The notes below the pieces were generated by a model. The model saw only the letters and a list, made by a program, of their open reading frames with translations. It was not told the DNA's origin and did no database searches. Source: Rutpela maculata (lineage: Eukaryota > Arthropoda > Insecta > Coleoptera > Cerambycidae). Taken from it: 64,000 bases of DNA. Shown here piece by piece: positions 44,746-55,535 of the stretch. Each line of letters starts with the position of its first letter. Positions within the stretch are counted from its first letter, which is position 1. The stretch lies in NCBI GenBank assembly GCA_936432065.2, contig OW386291.2, positions 26,203,821 to 26,267,820 on the forward strand. Direction: 5' to 3'. The position numbers and the translations under genes are program-made.

Positions 44746-45439
44746 TATGAAGGTAAGTTCCCTAATTTTCCGAGTTCCTGCCATCGTTTTACCTGTACAA
44801 GAAAGGTGTGACTCACTTTTTTGTTGAAAATGGCCGTATAATTGTTAAAAAATTCTGAAACTAACTATTTTATCATTAAATCTTCTATATGCAAGTATTT
44901 GTATGTATTTTCAATTCACAAAAATAATAATTCCTTGCAAAAATGACGTTAGTATTAATAATTAGCTGCATTTTACTCACATTACACTCAATCCCCTCAA
45001 ATAGAATATATTTCAGTTCATATCTATATATAAAAGAAGACCCTGACTGACTGACTGATCTATCAACGCACAGCTCAAACCGCTGGATCTAGCAACTTCA
45101 AATTTTGCATAGAGGTTCCTCGAATGGCGTAGGCATCCACTAAGAAGGAATTTTTCGAAATTCGACCCCCAAGAGGAGGAAAAAGGCTTAGGCTTAGGCT
45201 TTTTCGGAAACAGTTATATCTAGATGCGTGAAATTTGCCAGAAATGTTTTTTGTTGAAATCTATTAGATATGTGTAAGACGAAATTTCGATTTTCGCTTT
45301 TGAAGGGGTCAAAACGGGGATAGTAGATGATTTAAACACATACGGTGCAAACGGCAAATTATATCATTTAATATTTATAATTAAGTCATTTTAATACGTT
45401 AAATATATGGTGTTATCAATGTCTCTAAATGGCTAAAGA

Positions 45440-45594
45440 AAATCTATGTATTATTGGAGAAGTTGTACAACATACTGTGTAATTGTAGGTGACGGACCCT
45501 GTTTATTCCATTCCCTTTCATTCTTAATGTACGGGTCACAAGACAGAGCGTTGGAGGTTCGTAAACAAATAGTCAGCTTTGTGGTAGACAATGG
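45440..45594 (+). pseudogene. OTU-type protease fragment of the Helitron
   Basis: One frame reads IVGDGPCLFHSLSFLMYGS and ALEVRKQIVSFVVDNG. The DGxCLF signature and the following helices match OTU cysteine proteases that many animal Helitrons encode next to the Rep-helicase. In this family the third position is usually N and is P here. The reading breaks off at the inverted-repeat insertion at 45589. Confidence 0.75.
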
Positions 45595-46071
45595 GCTCAT
45601 TTAATGAATTTCATCTAGTGGTTGTTACTTCTTGTGGATAAAGTATTACTCAAAATTAGACGATATTGAAGATTTCAGATGAATCCGATATGTGGTTTTC
45701 GAAATATACGACTTTTAAAGAGCACGGTGCGACCAACATCGTGACGTCATAGAATAGTAATATAAATCGGTGAAAATAGTTGATAAACTGAAATTCTTCA
45801 CAAACACGCATAAGTTTCAAAACACACTGCTTAAGTTAACGATCTGTAATATTGTGAAACTATAATAACGCGCTGCCTCTAGCCGCTTCGGCTAGCGGGT
45901 TCCTATCAAGTGACGTCACGGCCGATACTCGGCCGCGGGTGCGATCCATATTTATGATTTTTTTTAAACGCTTTATAGGTCTTACAAAATTCTAGTTTTT
46001 TGCACAGGGTCTTAAAATGATAAGATCTTTCAAATAATCAAATTTAAAAAAAGTGCTAAATGAGCCCATTG
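45589..46071. mobile_element. Short inverted-repeat transposon inside the Helitron
   Basis: Fifteen-base perfect inverted ends CAATGGGCTCATTTA (45589-45603) and complement (46057-46071) bound a 483-bp insert with no coding capacity. Two TGACGTCA-like motifs and a GC-rich palindrome (GGCCGATACTCGGCC) lie inside. It sits exactly between the OTU piece and the helicase piece. No target duplication longer than GA is evident. Confidence 0.65.
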
Positions 46072-46457
46072 GAACGAATCTTCGTAATCTGCACCAGCCA
46101 AAGCTCTGTAACGGTACCAGGTTGCAGGTGAGTACTCTGCATCGAAACGTCGAGGCCACGATTCTGACTGGATGTGCTCGAGGGGAATCGGTATTCATAC
46201 CACGGATACCGTTAATACCATCCGATTACCCCTTCGAGTTCAAGAGATTGCAGTTCCCCCTTAAGGTTTGTTTTGCCATGACTATCAACAAGTCTCAGGG
46301 ACAAACATTAAAGTTGGCTGGAGTGGACTTAAGGGAGGACTGCTTCTCACACGGTCAGTTTTACGTAGATTGCTCAAGAGTAAGCTCACCGAGCAGCCTG
46401 GTAATATTGGCACCTAACGGAAAGACCAAAAACGTCGTCTACAAGGAATTACTATAG
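46072..46457 (+). pseudogene. Helitron helicase C-terminal region
   Basis: About 128 codons with NLRNLHQPKLCNGTRLQV, VFIPRIPLIPSD, LKVCFAMTINKSQGQTLK and GQFYVDCSRVSSPSSL. These are the last motifs of Pif1-family helicases, including the conserved AMTINKSQGQ. Its stop at 46457 is the natural C-terminus. The nucleotide-binding motifs are missing, so it has no helicase activity. The reading continues upstream into the inserted element, so no real start codon belongs to it. Confidence 0.9.
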
Positions 46458-46489
46458 GAATATTCAGTGAGTATGTAGTACTTCTTGTA

Positions 46490-46996
46490 GTACCGCCTGA
46501 AACCGTGGCTGGACTGTCCCTTTCGGGAAATAAATTACCATATGACCCAATTTTTTACTGGATATGGGTCTTTCCGCCAGTACACGGAAAGAATACAGAA
46601 AACTGATGACGGCGAATGAATTTATTGCGGGGAAAGAGACACCGCTGAGCACGCGCTGTTTCATTGTCCACGATGGGCAACGCGAAGAAGACAAGCAGAA
46701 CTACACATCGAGACGATAGATGATAGAAGACAAACAGAAATGGGTGGCAATACAGACTCTGATCGAAGACGTCATGAGGGATAAGGAGAATGACGAAAGA
46801 CTATATCAAGGAATTGATTATGAGGGAAACTAGACAGGTTCCTACACCTCGAAGAAGATATCTCGCGACGGTCCCAGGGTGATATAGGGTGAAGAATGGG
46901 AGGGGTTTTAGGTTAAGTTAAAGTCCCCACTGTCTGCCGTGATAGATCCTAAGCGGCAGGCGTCATGAGATTTCCCCTCTTCCGAAAAAAAAAAAT
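46490..46996 (+). pseudogene. R1-like LINE 3' end carried inside the Helitron
   Basis: One frame gives YHMTQFFTGYGSFRQYTERI, then IYCGERDTAEHALFHC and PRWATRRRQAELH, the C-terminal zinc finger of R1-clade polymerases. A stop replaces the first cysteine of the finger. A G-rich 3' UTR and an A11 tail (46986-46996) follow, so this is a 5'-truncated retroposed copy. It must have entered the Helitron, or been captured by it, before the Helitron's last move or since. Confidence 0.8.
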
Positions 46997-47050
46997 TCAT
47001 TATAGACATAAGTTAGTATGTTCTTAATTCTACGGGCAATAAGTCTTCAA

Positions 47051-47074
47051 CGCGAAGTCGCGGGCATCAGCTAG
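47051..47074 (+). terminator. Helitron 3' hairpin and CTAG end
   Basis: Short GC hairpin CGCG-AAGT-CGCG followed after eight bases by CTAG. This is the rolling-circle termination signal of Helitrons, not a transcription terminator. Confidence 0.85.
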
Positions 47075-48288
47075 TTAGTATATATCCATAAAACTAAAAG
47101 TTATTATTTTCAAAGAAACTGTAAGTATCGAGAAGGATCATTTAAGTTTTCGTTAGCAATAATTTTAGGACCATTAAAATTGCAGCTTCCCTTGTTGTAT
47201 CAATACACTGGAGCAGGGCTAGCTATCTGCAAAACATGGTCAAGAAGCCGTGCATTGAAATCTACAAACCCATGAAATTAAATTTAAGAGTGGGTCTATT
47301 TTCATCAAAGCAATGACAAAACACAGTTTTGGCCAAAAATTATAAGCTACCCTGTAATGAAGGCGTCATGCGATATTTATATGGGTGTGTGTGATATTGA
47401 TATTCTCTACCTCCCATTAAGTTATGTTCCTCTCGTGATATAACACCCTGTGTAGATCCTGGCGCGTTAGATTTATTTCGGGCGTTTAAAAACGAAAAAT
47501 AACTTGTAATTATATTTACTCCTTTGCGTTTACGACCTAAAATTAAAAAAATCATATGATATAGTTGTAATAAGACTCATTCCAATAAAGTCGTATATTG
47601 CATAGTTTCTTGAAAATCATAACCCGCACCTTCATTAGAAATAAGTTATTCCAGTCAAACCAACACAATCACAATAAACAATATTTAATTTTATGTACAA
47701 TCTGCGAATGACTGTTTTCTATACTACTATTCTCGGGTATATTGAATTTTTAAATATTTGATTGTAAAAATAATTTATTCTTCACACATCTGTCTAGAGG
47801 TATTCGCAAACATCGCAAATTGCAGCGACCGACGTTTTAACTGCATCTCGCATCATCTATAAAATATTTTTCAGTACCTTCCCTTTGATTTGCATATCGA
47901 AGTAACAATCTTCTTAGAAATATACACGCTTAATGTTGCAGAAACATATTATTATAGGTTGTTGAGGGAATAAAATATGAAGATATATTTCACACTAACT
48001 TGTTATATTACTCGCAAATGAAGCAGGGGTACCAAAATTATTATGTATTAATTTTAGTAGTCTGTAGCAATTCGTATATGTACGTTTTCGAAAGCATGAG
48101 ATACTCCCTTATATTTGTATAACATTTATAGTACATAAACCAATATTACAGTTATGATTGATCTTTATTTTCGTGATTATGTATAATCGCATTCACTTGA
48201 AATAAAGCTAATATTTGATGTATCAATCAGCTCTTTTCCATTCCATTAATGATAATCGTGAAACTAAGACGAACATCATTTGTATGTA
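47075..48288. other. AT-rich spacer
   Basis: No gene, repeat end or RNA structure recognised. Confidence 0.4.
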
Positions 48289-48787
48289 CAGGATGATTCG
48301 TGACGAGAGAGTCATACTTTACCAAAAGATAGAGAACATTGAGGTGATCTTAAATCCCCATACAGTAATGGCGAAATCGTCACCGTTTTCGAAATACAAG
48401 GAGTTTTATATTTTTTGGAAGAATTTACTTTTCTCCATATATCTGTAATGCGTACACGAAATCCACTGAAATTTTGTATTTTGGTTACAGTAGTCATTCA
48501 CCATCAAATACCTGGAATCTTAATAAAATATCAGGGCCGGACCCAGAATAAAACTATTTTTAAATTATTCGTAGAAAATAACACACTGTATACTGTTTAC
48601 AACATTTTTGATATTGAAATAATCATTTACACTTGGAAAGAATGTAGTTTTGGTGACAACACAATAATATGGTATCAGAAAGTGTGATTTTTAGTTTTAA
48701 CACTATAATATATTGAAGTAGACGCTTTTGTGAGTTATTTGAATTATCTGAAAACCCGTCTAGTTCATTTTCAATGGCTCACCCTGT
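48289..48787. mobile_element. Short transposon-like repeat with ACAGGGTGA-type ends
   Basis: Left ACAGGATGATTC and right GCTCACCCTGT form a short diverged inverted pair around ~500 bp. Similar ACAGGGTGA termini occur at other elements in this window. The 77- and 90-codon frames inside are not recognised. Non-autonomous element is the likeliest reading. Confidence 0.45.
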
Positions 48788-49414
48788 GGATATACTACAA
48801 ATAAATAAATATGAAAAATATTGCAGAGTACCTGTATTAAAACAATTTTATTTCTACAAAGATGTGCTCAGTTTGAAAGAGAATACGGAAATACAGACAT
48901 GTATGTTAATATTTAAAAGACAATAAAACCTTGTTACTAAAACGATTTATTAGTTAAATAAATAACAATTTATTTTTTTAATTTAAAATACTATTGGATA
49001 ATTACATTATTGAATGGACAGCAGTGAAAATGAATCTAAATATAATATTTTAGGAGGTTTTTCGCTGTAAATAAAATACATGCATAAAACTGGTTTGCAA
49101 TTAATAATTAATACAAAATGAAACGATTTATTTCGATTGATTTGTCCTTAGTATACAAACAATTAAAAACAATATTAAACGTTAGTAAATGCCATTGGTG
49201 TTAATTACATAAGATGAATGAATATTCAAAACCACTTAAGTGCATTTAATCAACTAATACTAAACTGCAACTGTAATACTTTTGACGGCGCCGGCGCCTA
49301 ATATTTTAATTTAATTTTTTGTCTCAATTTATACTGAATTTGTAGCAACACTTAATAATCGTTCCTATACTTTAGCCAGGAAAGGAGGATATTGATGAAT
49401 TGAACTGTAAATAG
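48788..49414. other. AT-rich spacer
   Basis: Contains one GC palindrome GGCGCCGGCGCC near 49288. Otherwise nothing recognised. Confidence 0.4.
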
Positions 49415-49620
49415 TAGTACACGAAAATTAGCAAAAATAGAAGAAAAAAATTATAATAATCTGATATTTTCTGAATCGTCAGTTGACAGGATCAAAAAGT
49501 TCCCACCCCTAACTGGTGAGCTTCATCTCCTTTTCATCCTTATAATGACACCGTGCTGGTTTTTCAATAATATTTTGGAAATGTGATGTTCTACGACAAA
49601 ACTAAAGGTATTGAAAAATA
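49415..49620 (+). repeat. Left inverted repeat of the XPG-nuclease element
   Basis: Pairs with 51425-51627 across several blocks with small indels. The inner limit is approximate. Confidence 0.75.
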
Positions 49621-49852
49621 TTGAGAATTAAATTTTCAACAAAACACGTCTTATAGGTCGATTGCAGATTATTAAGGGTGTTTACGTTAATCTACGGCAA
49701 ACTTGGGGGTAGGTAACAAAAACGCTTCTGGATGGAAACACAATATTTATCTAGCCTTGTAATATTCTGTTTTGTAGCATTCGGTTTCAACAACTTTTTA
49801 TAAATTATATAGAATTGAATGAAACTAAATCCACTAAAGGCTTTAAAATTCT

Positions 49853-51401
49853 TGATCAAATTCAATTTCCTCGGTCCGTTCCGCATTAAAGCATGCTTGT
49901 CCGTGACAGTTCATACACATAGCCGAACATTTTAAACCAACATCCGCATCGCTTTCCTTTTTGCAGGCACACGAAATTAACTCTTAAAGTTGATGAAGGA
50001 GCTGCTGCTTCAGTAGTCAAAACAGGTATTAAAATATCACTTGATTTCTTCCATCCCCATTCTTCTGGCTCTAAAACATTTCCATGCCAAGCCTGAATTT
50101 GGTGGTAAATCCGCAACGAATGTTATTGCAAAGCTGCGAACGTCGGGGGTAGCCTTGCCAAAGTAACCGTTTGACTAGAATTGCCAACCGAGGTGTTAAG
50201 CAGAACATACCTCTGATGATTTATTGACGTTTCATTTTTTTGTTCTTTATATAGTACAAGAGCAAATATTTCCCCAGCCTCAGTAATATTTTGTTTTATA
50301 GCATTTGGTTTGTTAAAGGTTTTAACAACTTCTCGTAAATTTGTTTTCGAGTTTAATAAATTTATAGTTTGGAGTTTGCCTTTTCCAAAAAAAGCAGACG
50401 TTGTGTCACTACCAGTAAATGCATGAGCAAAAAGAACTGTTTTTGTTGAGTCCTTAAGGACATTTGACAACTGTAAATCTTTAGAGCTATAGACTCTTGC
50501 GTTTATGTTACCTTTGGCCTCCCTTAGTAGTCTAATATCCTTTTCAGTTGGCGTTAGGGCAATAATTAAGGTAAGAAGATCGACACCTTGTCCTACAATT
50601 ACGACCGGTTCGGATTAAAACTTTTTTGAATAGCAGTTTGAACTATAACTGTATCGGCATCATCATCCGCAGTTACAGTTTGTATCTCTTCATTTTGAAA
50701 GGTCTGAACTAGTTGAAAAATTAATCGTTCTTTGTTGGCAAGGTTGCTTAATAATTTTTCTTTAGGGTCTGTAAATGGCGTATTTTGATCAAAAATAACT
50801 GTGGGAGATGTTCTTCTTAAAATTCTCTGTTGTGCTGGTAGGATTATTACTGTAACCATCGAAAATAATTGTGACATTTTTACCATAACGCCTTCTAACA
50901 AATGTAACGTATGTACTGTAAATCTCCTTAGATGTGCCCTGACTCGGCCATAAAACACGATGAATTAGATTTCCGCCATCAATTACATACTCACAGTTGT
51001 CGACATCAATTGGACGTTCTGGTACGGATTTGAAAATTTGATACAATGATGACTTTTTGGTTTTTCTCATCAGTCCTCTTTCATCAAATGTAGATAAAGG
51101 CACCGCCGCAAGTTCAATGGCAAAACAATGTTTTAATTCAGGCGCTGTGCGTACAGTGCATTTCGCTTGCTTTGTAACAATTAATATTGTCAGTACCAAC
51201 GATACCACTTGACAAGGATATCAAATTATTGGATGTAACGAAGGGTGAGTGTTGCTTCAACCAATTTACAAATATTTGACGATCTGAATTTGACGAACTG
51301 AATTTGGGGCGACGAGCCGACGGCGAACCGAAACATACGAGCCGCACCCACTCATATCGATATATAACACAGAACCTTTTTTGTAGAGAATTTTGTGACA
51401 A
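49853..51401 (-). pseudogene. XPG/FEN-like PIN-domain nuclease gene, frameshifted
   Basis: Minus-strand pieces in order: an N-terminal module (RQIFVNWLKQHSPF, VGTDNINCYKA); YVIDGGNLIHRV and VTIIFDGYS, like the XPG N-region; TADDDADTVIV, like the XPG I-region; VVIVGQGVDLLTLI; and FTGSDTTSAFFGKGK, like the GCD helix-turn-helix of FEN1-type nucleases. An RIYHQIQAWHG segment follows, then a tail with paired cysteines. At least four frame changes lie near 51140, 50820, 50625 and 49970. Acidic metal ligands survive in the first blocks, but the usual E-D before VDLL reads Q-G. A diverged duplicate of the KPNAIKQNIT segment lies at 49740-49800. Role is inferred: transposase or nuclease cargo. Confidence 0.7.
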
Positions 51402-51424
51402 ACCTTTTCCTATACTTATGTTTT

Positions 51425-51627
51425 TTCCCTTAAGATAAAGCGTTTAAAATATATTGTAAAAAAACCAGTGCGGTGTCCCTAAAGGGGGTGAGATGAAGCT
51501 TACCTTAAGAGGTGAGAACTTTTTTGATATGTATTCTTACACACATAAGCTAACTATTATAGACATTTCAGCTTATTATAATTTTTTTCTTCTATTCCAC
51601 ATAAATTTGCCTAATTTCCGTGTACTA
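51425..51627 (-). repeat. Right inverted repeat of the XPG-nuclease element
   Basis: Complement of 49415-49620. Well-matched blocks include AGAAGTTCTCACC-like sequence against CCCACCCC, and the outer GTACACG ends. Confidence 0.75.
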
Positions 51628-51774
51628 TAGTGTCAAGCGCCACATGTAATTGAGCGACTTTGATTTGATCCCCGATCCTTTGTAAAAATTATTTTGAATT
51701 ATACCATAACATCGATAGGATGTGTTGCAGGCACTGACTACGTGCATGTGTTACTACTGTCCTCATTTCCCTGC

Positions 51775-52035
51775 CAAGGTATACAGAGATAAACGAGCGT
51801 AAGAAAGAAAACAGATAAATTAGGAAAAGAAAGACGTATCTACTTCCACTATAATGTACAGGCTGTTAAAAACGATAGATACCGATGTCCTGCGTTGATA
51901 TACGACAAGGTGATAAAAATAAGATTTCACGAAGTGTGGAACGTGCTGAGAGTAGTACATCCGTCTTTCTTTTCCTAATTGCTGGATTCTTTCTTTCATT
52001 CGTTTATCTCAGGATATACATACGGAAAAGTTATC
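51775..52035. repeat. Imperfect hairpin repeat
   Basis: AGATAAACGAGCGTAAGAAAG at 51788 pairs with CTTTCTTTCATTCGTTTATCT near 51990, and AGGAAAAGAAAGACG pairs with CGTCTTTCTTTTCCT. The loop is ~120 bp. It abuts repeat E copy 1. Confidence 0.75.
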
Positions 52036-52690
52036 AGTAGGTTGTCCCCACCGAAAGGAGTTAAAAAAATGAAAAATTAAAAAAACATGACCAAAAAAAA
52101 ATTACCTCATTTTTTTGTAGGAATGCGCCGCTTATGACTTCAACGAATCTGACGTAACGTGGTCCAACCATATCACTTCCCCGTACTTTTTATCAGACTT
52201 GGGACTGACAGCAAAGCTGGAGAGGGTAGAAGTGACTTTTTGGTTTTAATCACACTACAGAAATGACAAAATAAGTCGAAAAGACATTGATCCTATACCA
52301 GTGAACTTTACAACATCAAGTAGATATAAAAGAGATTTACTTAAACCCATCGATAACACATAAACACCAAACTTCGGCGGTACTTGTAGACCTGCCGCGG
52401 TGTCCTAATTGTTCGACAGAAAGCAAAAACGCGGCACTTTGATCTCACGCGCCATCTTAAATTTTTCTGCCAATTAAGGAAATGTAAACATCTCCGATAT
52501 ATTCTGTCCCAAGTAAGTTCATTGTCCTATCACTGACCACAGACAAATAACAGCAGCGTGTACTTGCAAGTTTTAATGCAATAAAAATTACTAAATTACC
52601 TCGGATCACTAGAAAGTTTTTCAGGGACTTTCCCACATAGAAGACTAGTTTTATTTTCCGCATGCTGTGGTAAATCACCCTGTATAATAC
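52036..52690 (-). mobile_element. Inverted-repeat transposon family E, copy 1 (uninterrupted)
   Basis: Read on the minus strand it starts ACAGGGTGATTTACCA, runs through TGCGGAAAATAAAACTAG and ends near TTTAACTCC. It aligns collinearly with 58307-58401 plus 61300-61371 plus 61757-62211, and therefore shows the state before the LINE and SINE entered that copy. A 98-codon frame inside is not recognised. Confidence 0.75.
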
Positions 52691-53649
52691 ATTTGCCGAA
52701 TCTGCATATGAACCAAATACTGAAATGGAAAACGTGCGTGGAAAACAAAACAATTTTCGATTTCTGCTATAATTTCAGTGGCACACATACCATTTTCCAT
52801 ATCTTTCTGTTTATGTTACCTGCTTTCCAGCAAACAGTTCCTGCGGCTTGAATTTTTTGAAGTTTAATAGGATACGCTATCTAGTTGGCACTGATTTCTT
52901 AAAATCAGGTATTCTGCATTTTTTATATTTTTACTTTAAAACCACATTATTCATGATCTCAATGAACTCAATTAGAGAACCCAATCCCCATATTTTAGAT
53001 TACCAAAAAAGTAATTATCTACTATCGCTTGCGACAATTAAGATCTTTTAGCTCCATCAGTCTGTCGGTCAATCGATGTCGGTTTGTTGTCTGTTTGTTC
53101 TGCGCTAGATCAACAAAACTATTTGATGGATAAAAATTGTATTTGTTATCAAAGAAGAAACCTGTTTTATTTTTAGTGAAAAATATACAGGGTGGTTACC
53201 CTAAAAATGATAAATAAAGAAATAGTTGACACTTTTGCCGAGGAGGAAACCTTATATATACAGAAATATACAGGGCTGTAACTCTAAAAAAATCTTTGAT
53301 TAAAAAACGAAAATATAGTTGTCACTATTATCAGGAAGAAAACCTGATGTTATTACACTTTTAGTTGAGAAAGTAAAGATTGAAGCATGATCGGTTAAAA
53401 CATGTTATATTGGAACATGAGTCCTACATAATGCAGGAATTATCACTGCATACACAAATTGTAGATAGATGAGTGAAGCTTGATACGCAAGCTTCTAATA
53501 CAGAATATGACCAGAATAACAGAAATGGAGTCATCACTAACACCAAATGCTCAAAGAAAGTGTAACGTTTATATAGAATTTATTGTTTTTAAAAAGTTTA
53601 CAAATGGTGAATTTTTGAAGGTGTTGGGAGTGGGAGGGGTTAAGCAAAA
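52691..53649. other. Spacer with a short tandem repeat
   Basis: At about 53150-53350 two to three diverged ~95-bp units share AATATACAGGG, ACCCTAAAAAT and AGAAGAAACCTG. The rest is AT-rich without genes. Confidence 0.5.
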
Positions 53650-53682
<33 letters not shown>

Positions 53683-53889
53683 ACACCATTCAACAGCATA
53701 ACACCAATTACTGAATGGGTACAATACAGAGTTGTGATATTTATAACGTAGGTGCTAACTCACAATGCTAATAACTAATAATCAGTAACAAAAGAAATAC
53801 TAAAAAAGAGAATACTAAAAGTGCTAAGGACTAAAAACTATATGCCGCTAAATTATTAGAAGTTCAGATATAATAAATGTCGGTACACA

Positions 53890-55059
53890 CTATAATTTTA
53901 GGTTTTTTATCAAGGCTATACTGCAGTTGAACAAATCAAACTTGGTTTGGACAGAGTTATAATTGTTGCAAATTTGATGAAGCGGTGAGAATTTCATTAC
54001 ATTAATACGGGGTGTTTGGAGATTGAGAGTAGGGGATTGCCGTAGGATTACATGGGAAATTGAAAAATTCAACTGGCTGAGAATCTCCTCACTGTCAATG
54101 TTATTCGCTATTAGATTGCGTAAGAAAACTAGTTGGGCTATAATACGGCGATTTTCAAGGGCGTCGAACGAGTGTCTAGACAGTAATTCATTATGTGGAA
54201 ATCCGATTGGTGGATATAAATTATTATCCTTGAAGCTGAGATATTTTAGGAAACGTCTCTGAACTCTTTCTATATTTTGCACATGAATATTGTAGTGAGG
54301 ACACCATATGATGGAGGCATATTCAACGCGAGGTCTAACAAGAGCGCAGTATAATAACTTGGTGGTATTTATATCGTTAAATTCGCGTGTATTCCGTATC
54401 ACAAAGCCAAGAGATCTGAAGGAGTTTGTTACTATATCATTTATATGGTCATTAAAGGATATTTTAGGATCGAAAATTACGCCAAGGTCACGGATAGTGT
54501 TAGGTCTATGCAGGGAAACTTCATCAATAGAATAGTCATATTTTATGACATTGTGTTTCAGAGGAAAGGACATTACGTTACATTTGGAAGGATTTAGAGG
54601 CAGACTGTTTGATGTACACCAGTTATTTATTTTGTTTAATGCTATTTGTAGCTTAATACAGTCATCAGAGCACTTAATAGCAGTGTATATTTTTATATCA
54701 TCCGCGTACAATATACAATTTGCTTCCACCTCATCTATAATATCATTAATATATATTAAATAATAAGGGTCCCAGTATAGACCCTTGAGGAACCCCAGAG
54801 GTAACAGATATCTCAGTAGATTGTTGACCGCAGCATTGTACAAACTGTTTCTGTTTTCAAGGTAAGATTTGAAAAAATATAGCAGATTTTTTGACAGGCC
54901 AAAATGTTCTAATTTGTTAAGCAGAATACCATGATTAAGTCTATCGAATGCCTTCGAGAAGTCGGTGTATATAACGTCCACCTGCAGAGCGGTGTCAAAT
55001 GTATCAGCTATGAATTGCGTTATACAGAATAAGTTCGTAGTTGTGGATCTTCCCTTCAT
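53890..55059 (-). pseudogene. Reverse transcriptase, 389-codon frame with hidden internal frameshift
   Basis: Motifs: MKGRSTTTNL, DVIYTDFSKAFDRLNHGILL (first catalytic Asp), ILYADDIKIY (catalytic pair), LPLNPSKCNVM, IRDLGVIFDPKISF and the C-terminal LYCALVRPRVEYASIIWCP. Between them the text PLGFLKGLYWDPYYL replaces the expected GVPQGS...GP block. The expected block is legible in the next frame, so two compensating indels flank it. The frame looks intact but would make a polymerase lacking that substrate-binding motif. Upstream RT sequence lies in 55253-55459. Confidence 0.9.
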
Positions 55060-55252
55060 GAAGCAGTGTTGTTTAGTTGTGATTTTGTTTTTTAAATGAA
55101 AAAAGAGGAAATTATGGAGAAGTATTTCAAGACATTTAGAAAAGTTGTTGATAATAGTAACAGGTCTATGATTTTCAATTTGGTTTTTCCCTCCTTTCTT
55201 GTATACGGCTATTACTTTAGAGAACTTTCAAGAAGAGGGATATGAAGAATAG

Positions 55253-55459
55253 TTAATGGAGAGATGAAATATTGGTAAGTGGTATTGCAAGAAGATACGC
55301 ACAGTCTCGTAGGAAGAAAGCAGGTATTTTGTCCAGGCCAACAGTACCTTCAAAATGAGTGCTATCTATATAGGAACTCTGAAAAAAGTCTGCAAAGGCA
55401 TCTGCAATGTTTTTTGGGTCGTTTATCATACTATCATTACATATCATATTGTTTGGCAT
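55253..55459 (-). pseudogene. N-terminal RT piece of the same LINE
   Basis: NIADAFADFFQSSYID followed by IPAFFLRDCAYLLAIPLT, the region before the RT fingers. The segment that normally reads as a conserved PGPDG block is missing (GTVGLDKIPAFF), a small deletion. Confidence 0.75.
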
Positions 55460-55535
55460 GCCATTATTTTTTTTATTGTTAAGAAAATGCCATAGTTCTT
55501 TTTTTATATTACGTTCGATACGACTGCAATATTCT

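Larger units (their letters stand above)
45023..47074 (+). mobile_element. Non-autonomous Helitron with recognisable ends
   Basis: The 5' end TCTATATATAAAAG follows a host A. The 3' end has the hairpin CGCGAAGTCGCG (47051-47062) a few bases before the terminal CTAG, followed by a host T. Both match canonical Helitron boundaries with insertion between A and T. Inside are an OTU-like fragment, a Pif1-type helicase C-terminus, an inverted-repeat insertion and an R1-like 3' end. The Rep domain and most of the helicase are missing. Confidence 0.9.
49415..51627 (-). mobile_element. Academ-like DNA transposon with ~200-bp inverted repeats and an XPG/FEN-like gene
   Basis: The ends TAGTACACG...(49415) and ...CGTGTACTA (51627) begin imperfect inverted repeats of about 200 bp that continue through AGAAGAAAAAAATTATAATAA, GTGAGCTTCATCT and GACACCG...CTGGTTTTT blocks on both sides. 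TAG flanks both ends and could be a 3-bp duplication. The only gene inside, on the minus strand, encodes an XPG/FEN-type nuclease with a Cys-rich tail. Academ superfamily elements are known for 3-4 bp duplications and XPG nuclease domains. The gene has several frameshifts, so this copy is dead. Assignment is by motif memory. Confidence 0.65.

Noticed and set aside
47051..47074. Rho-independent transcription terminator
   Set aside because: The hairpin plus CTAG is the Helitron 3' end. There is no U tract and the organism is eukaryotic.
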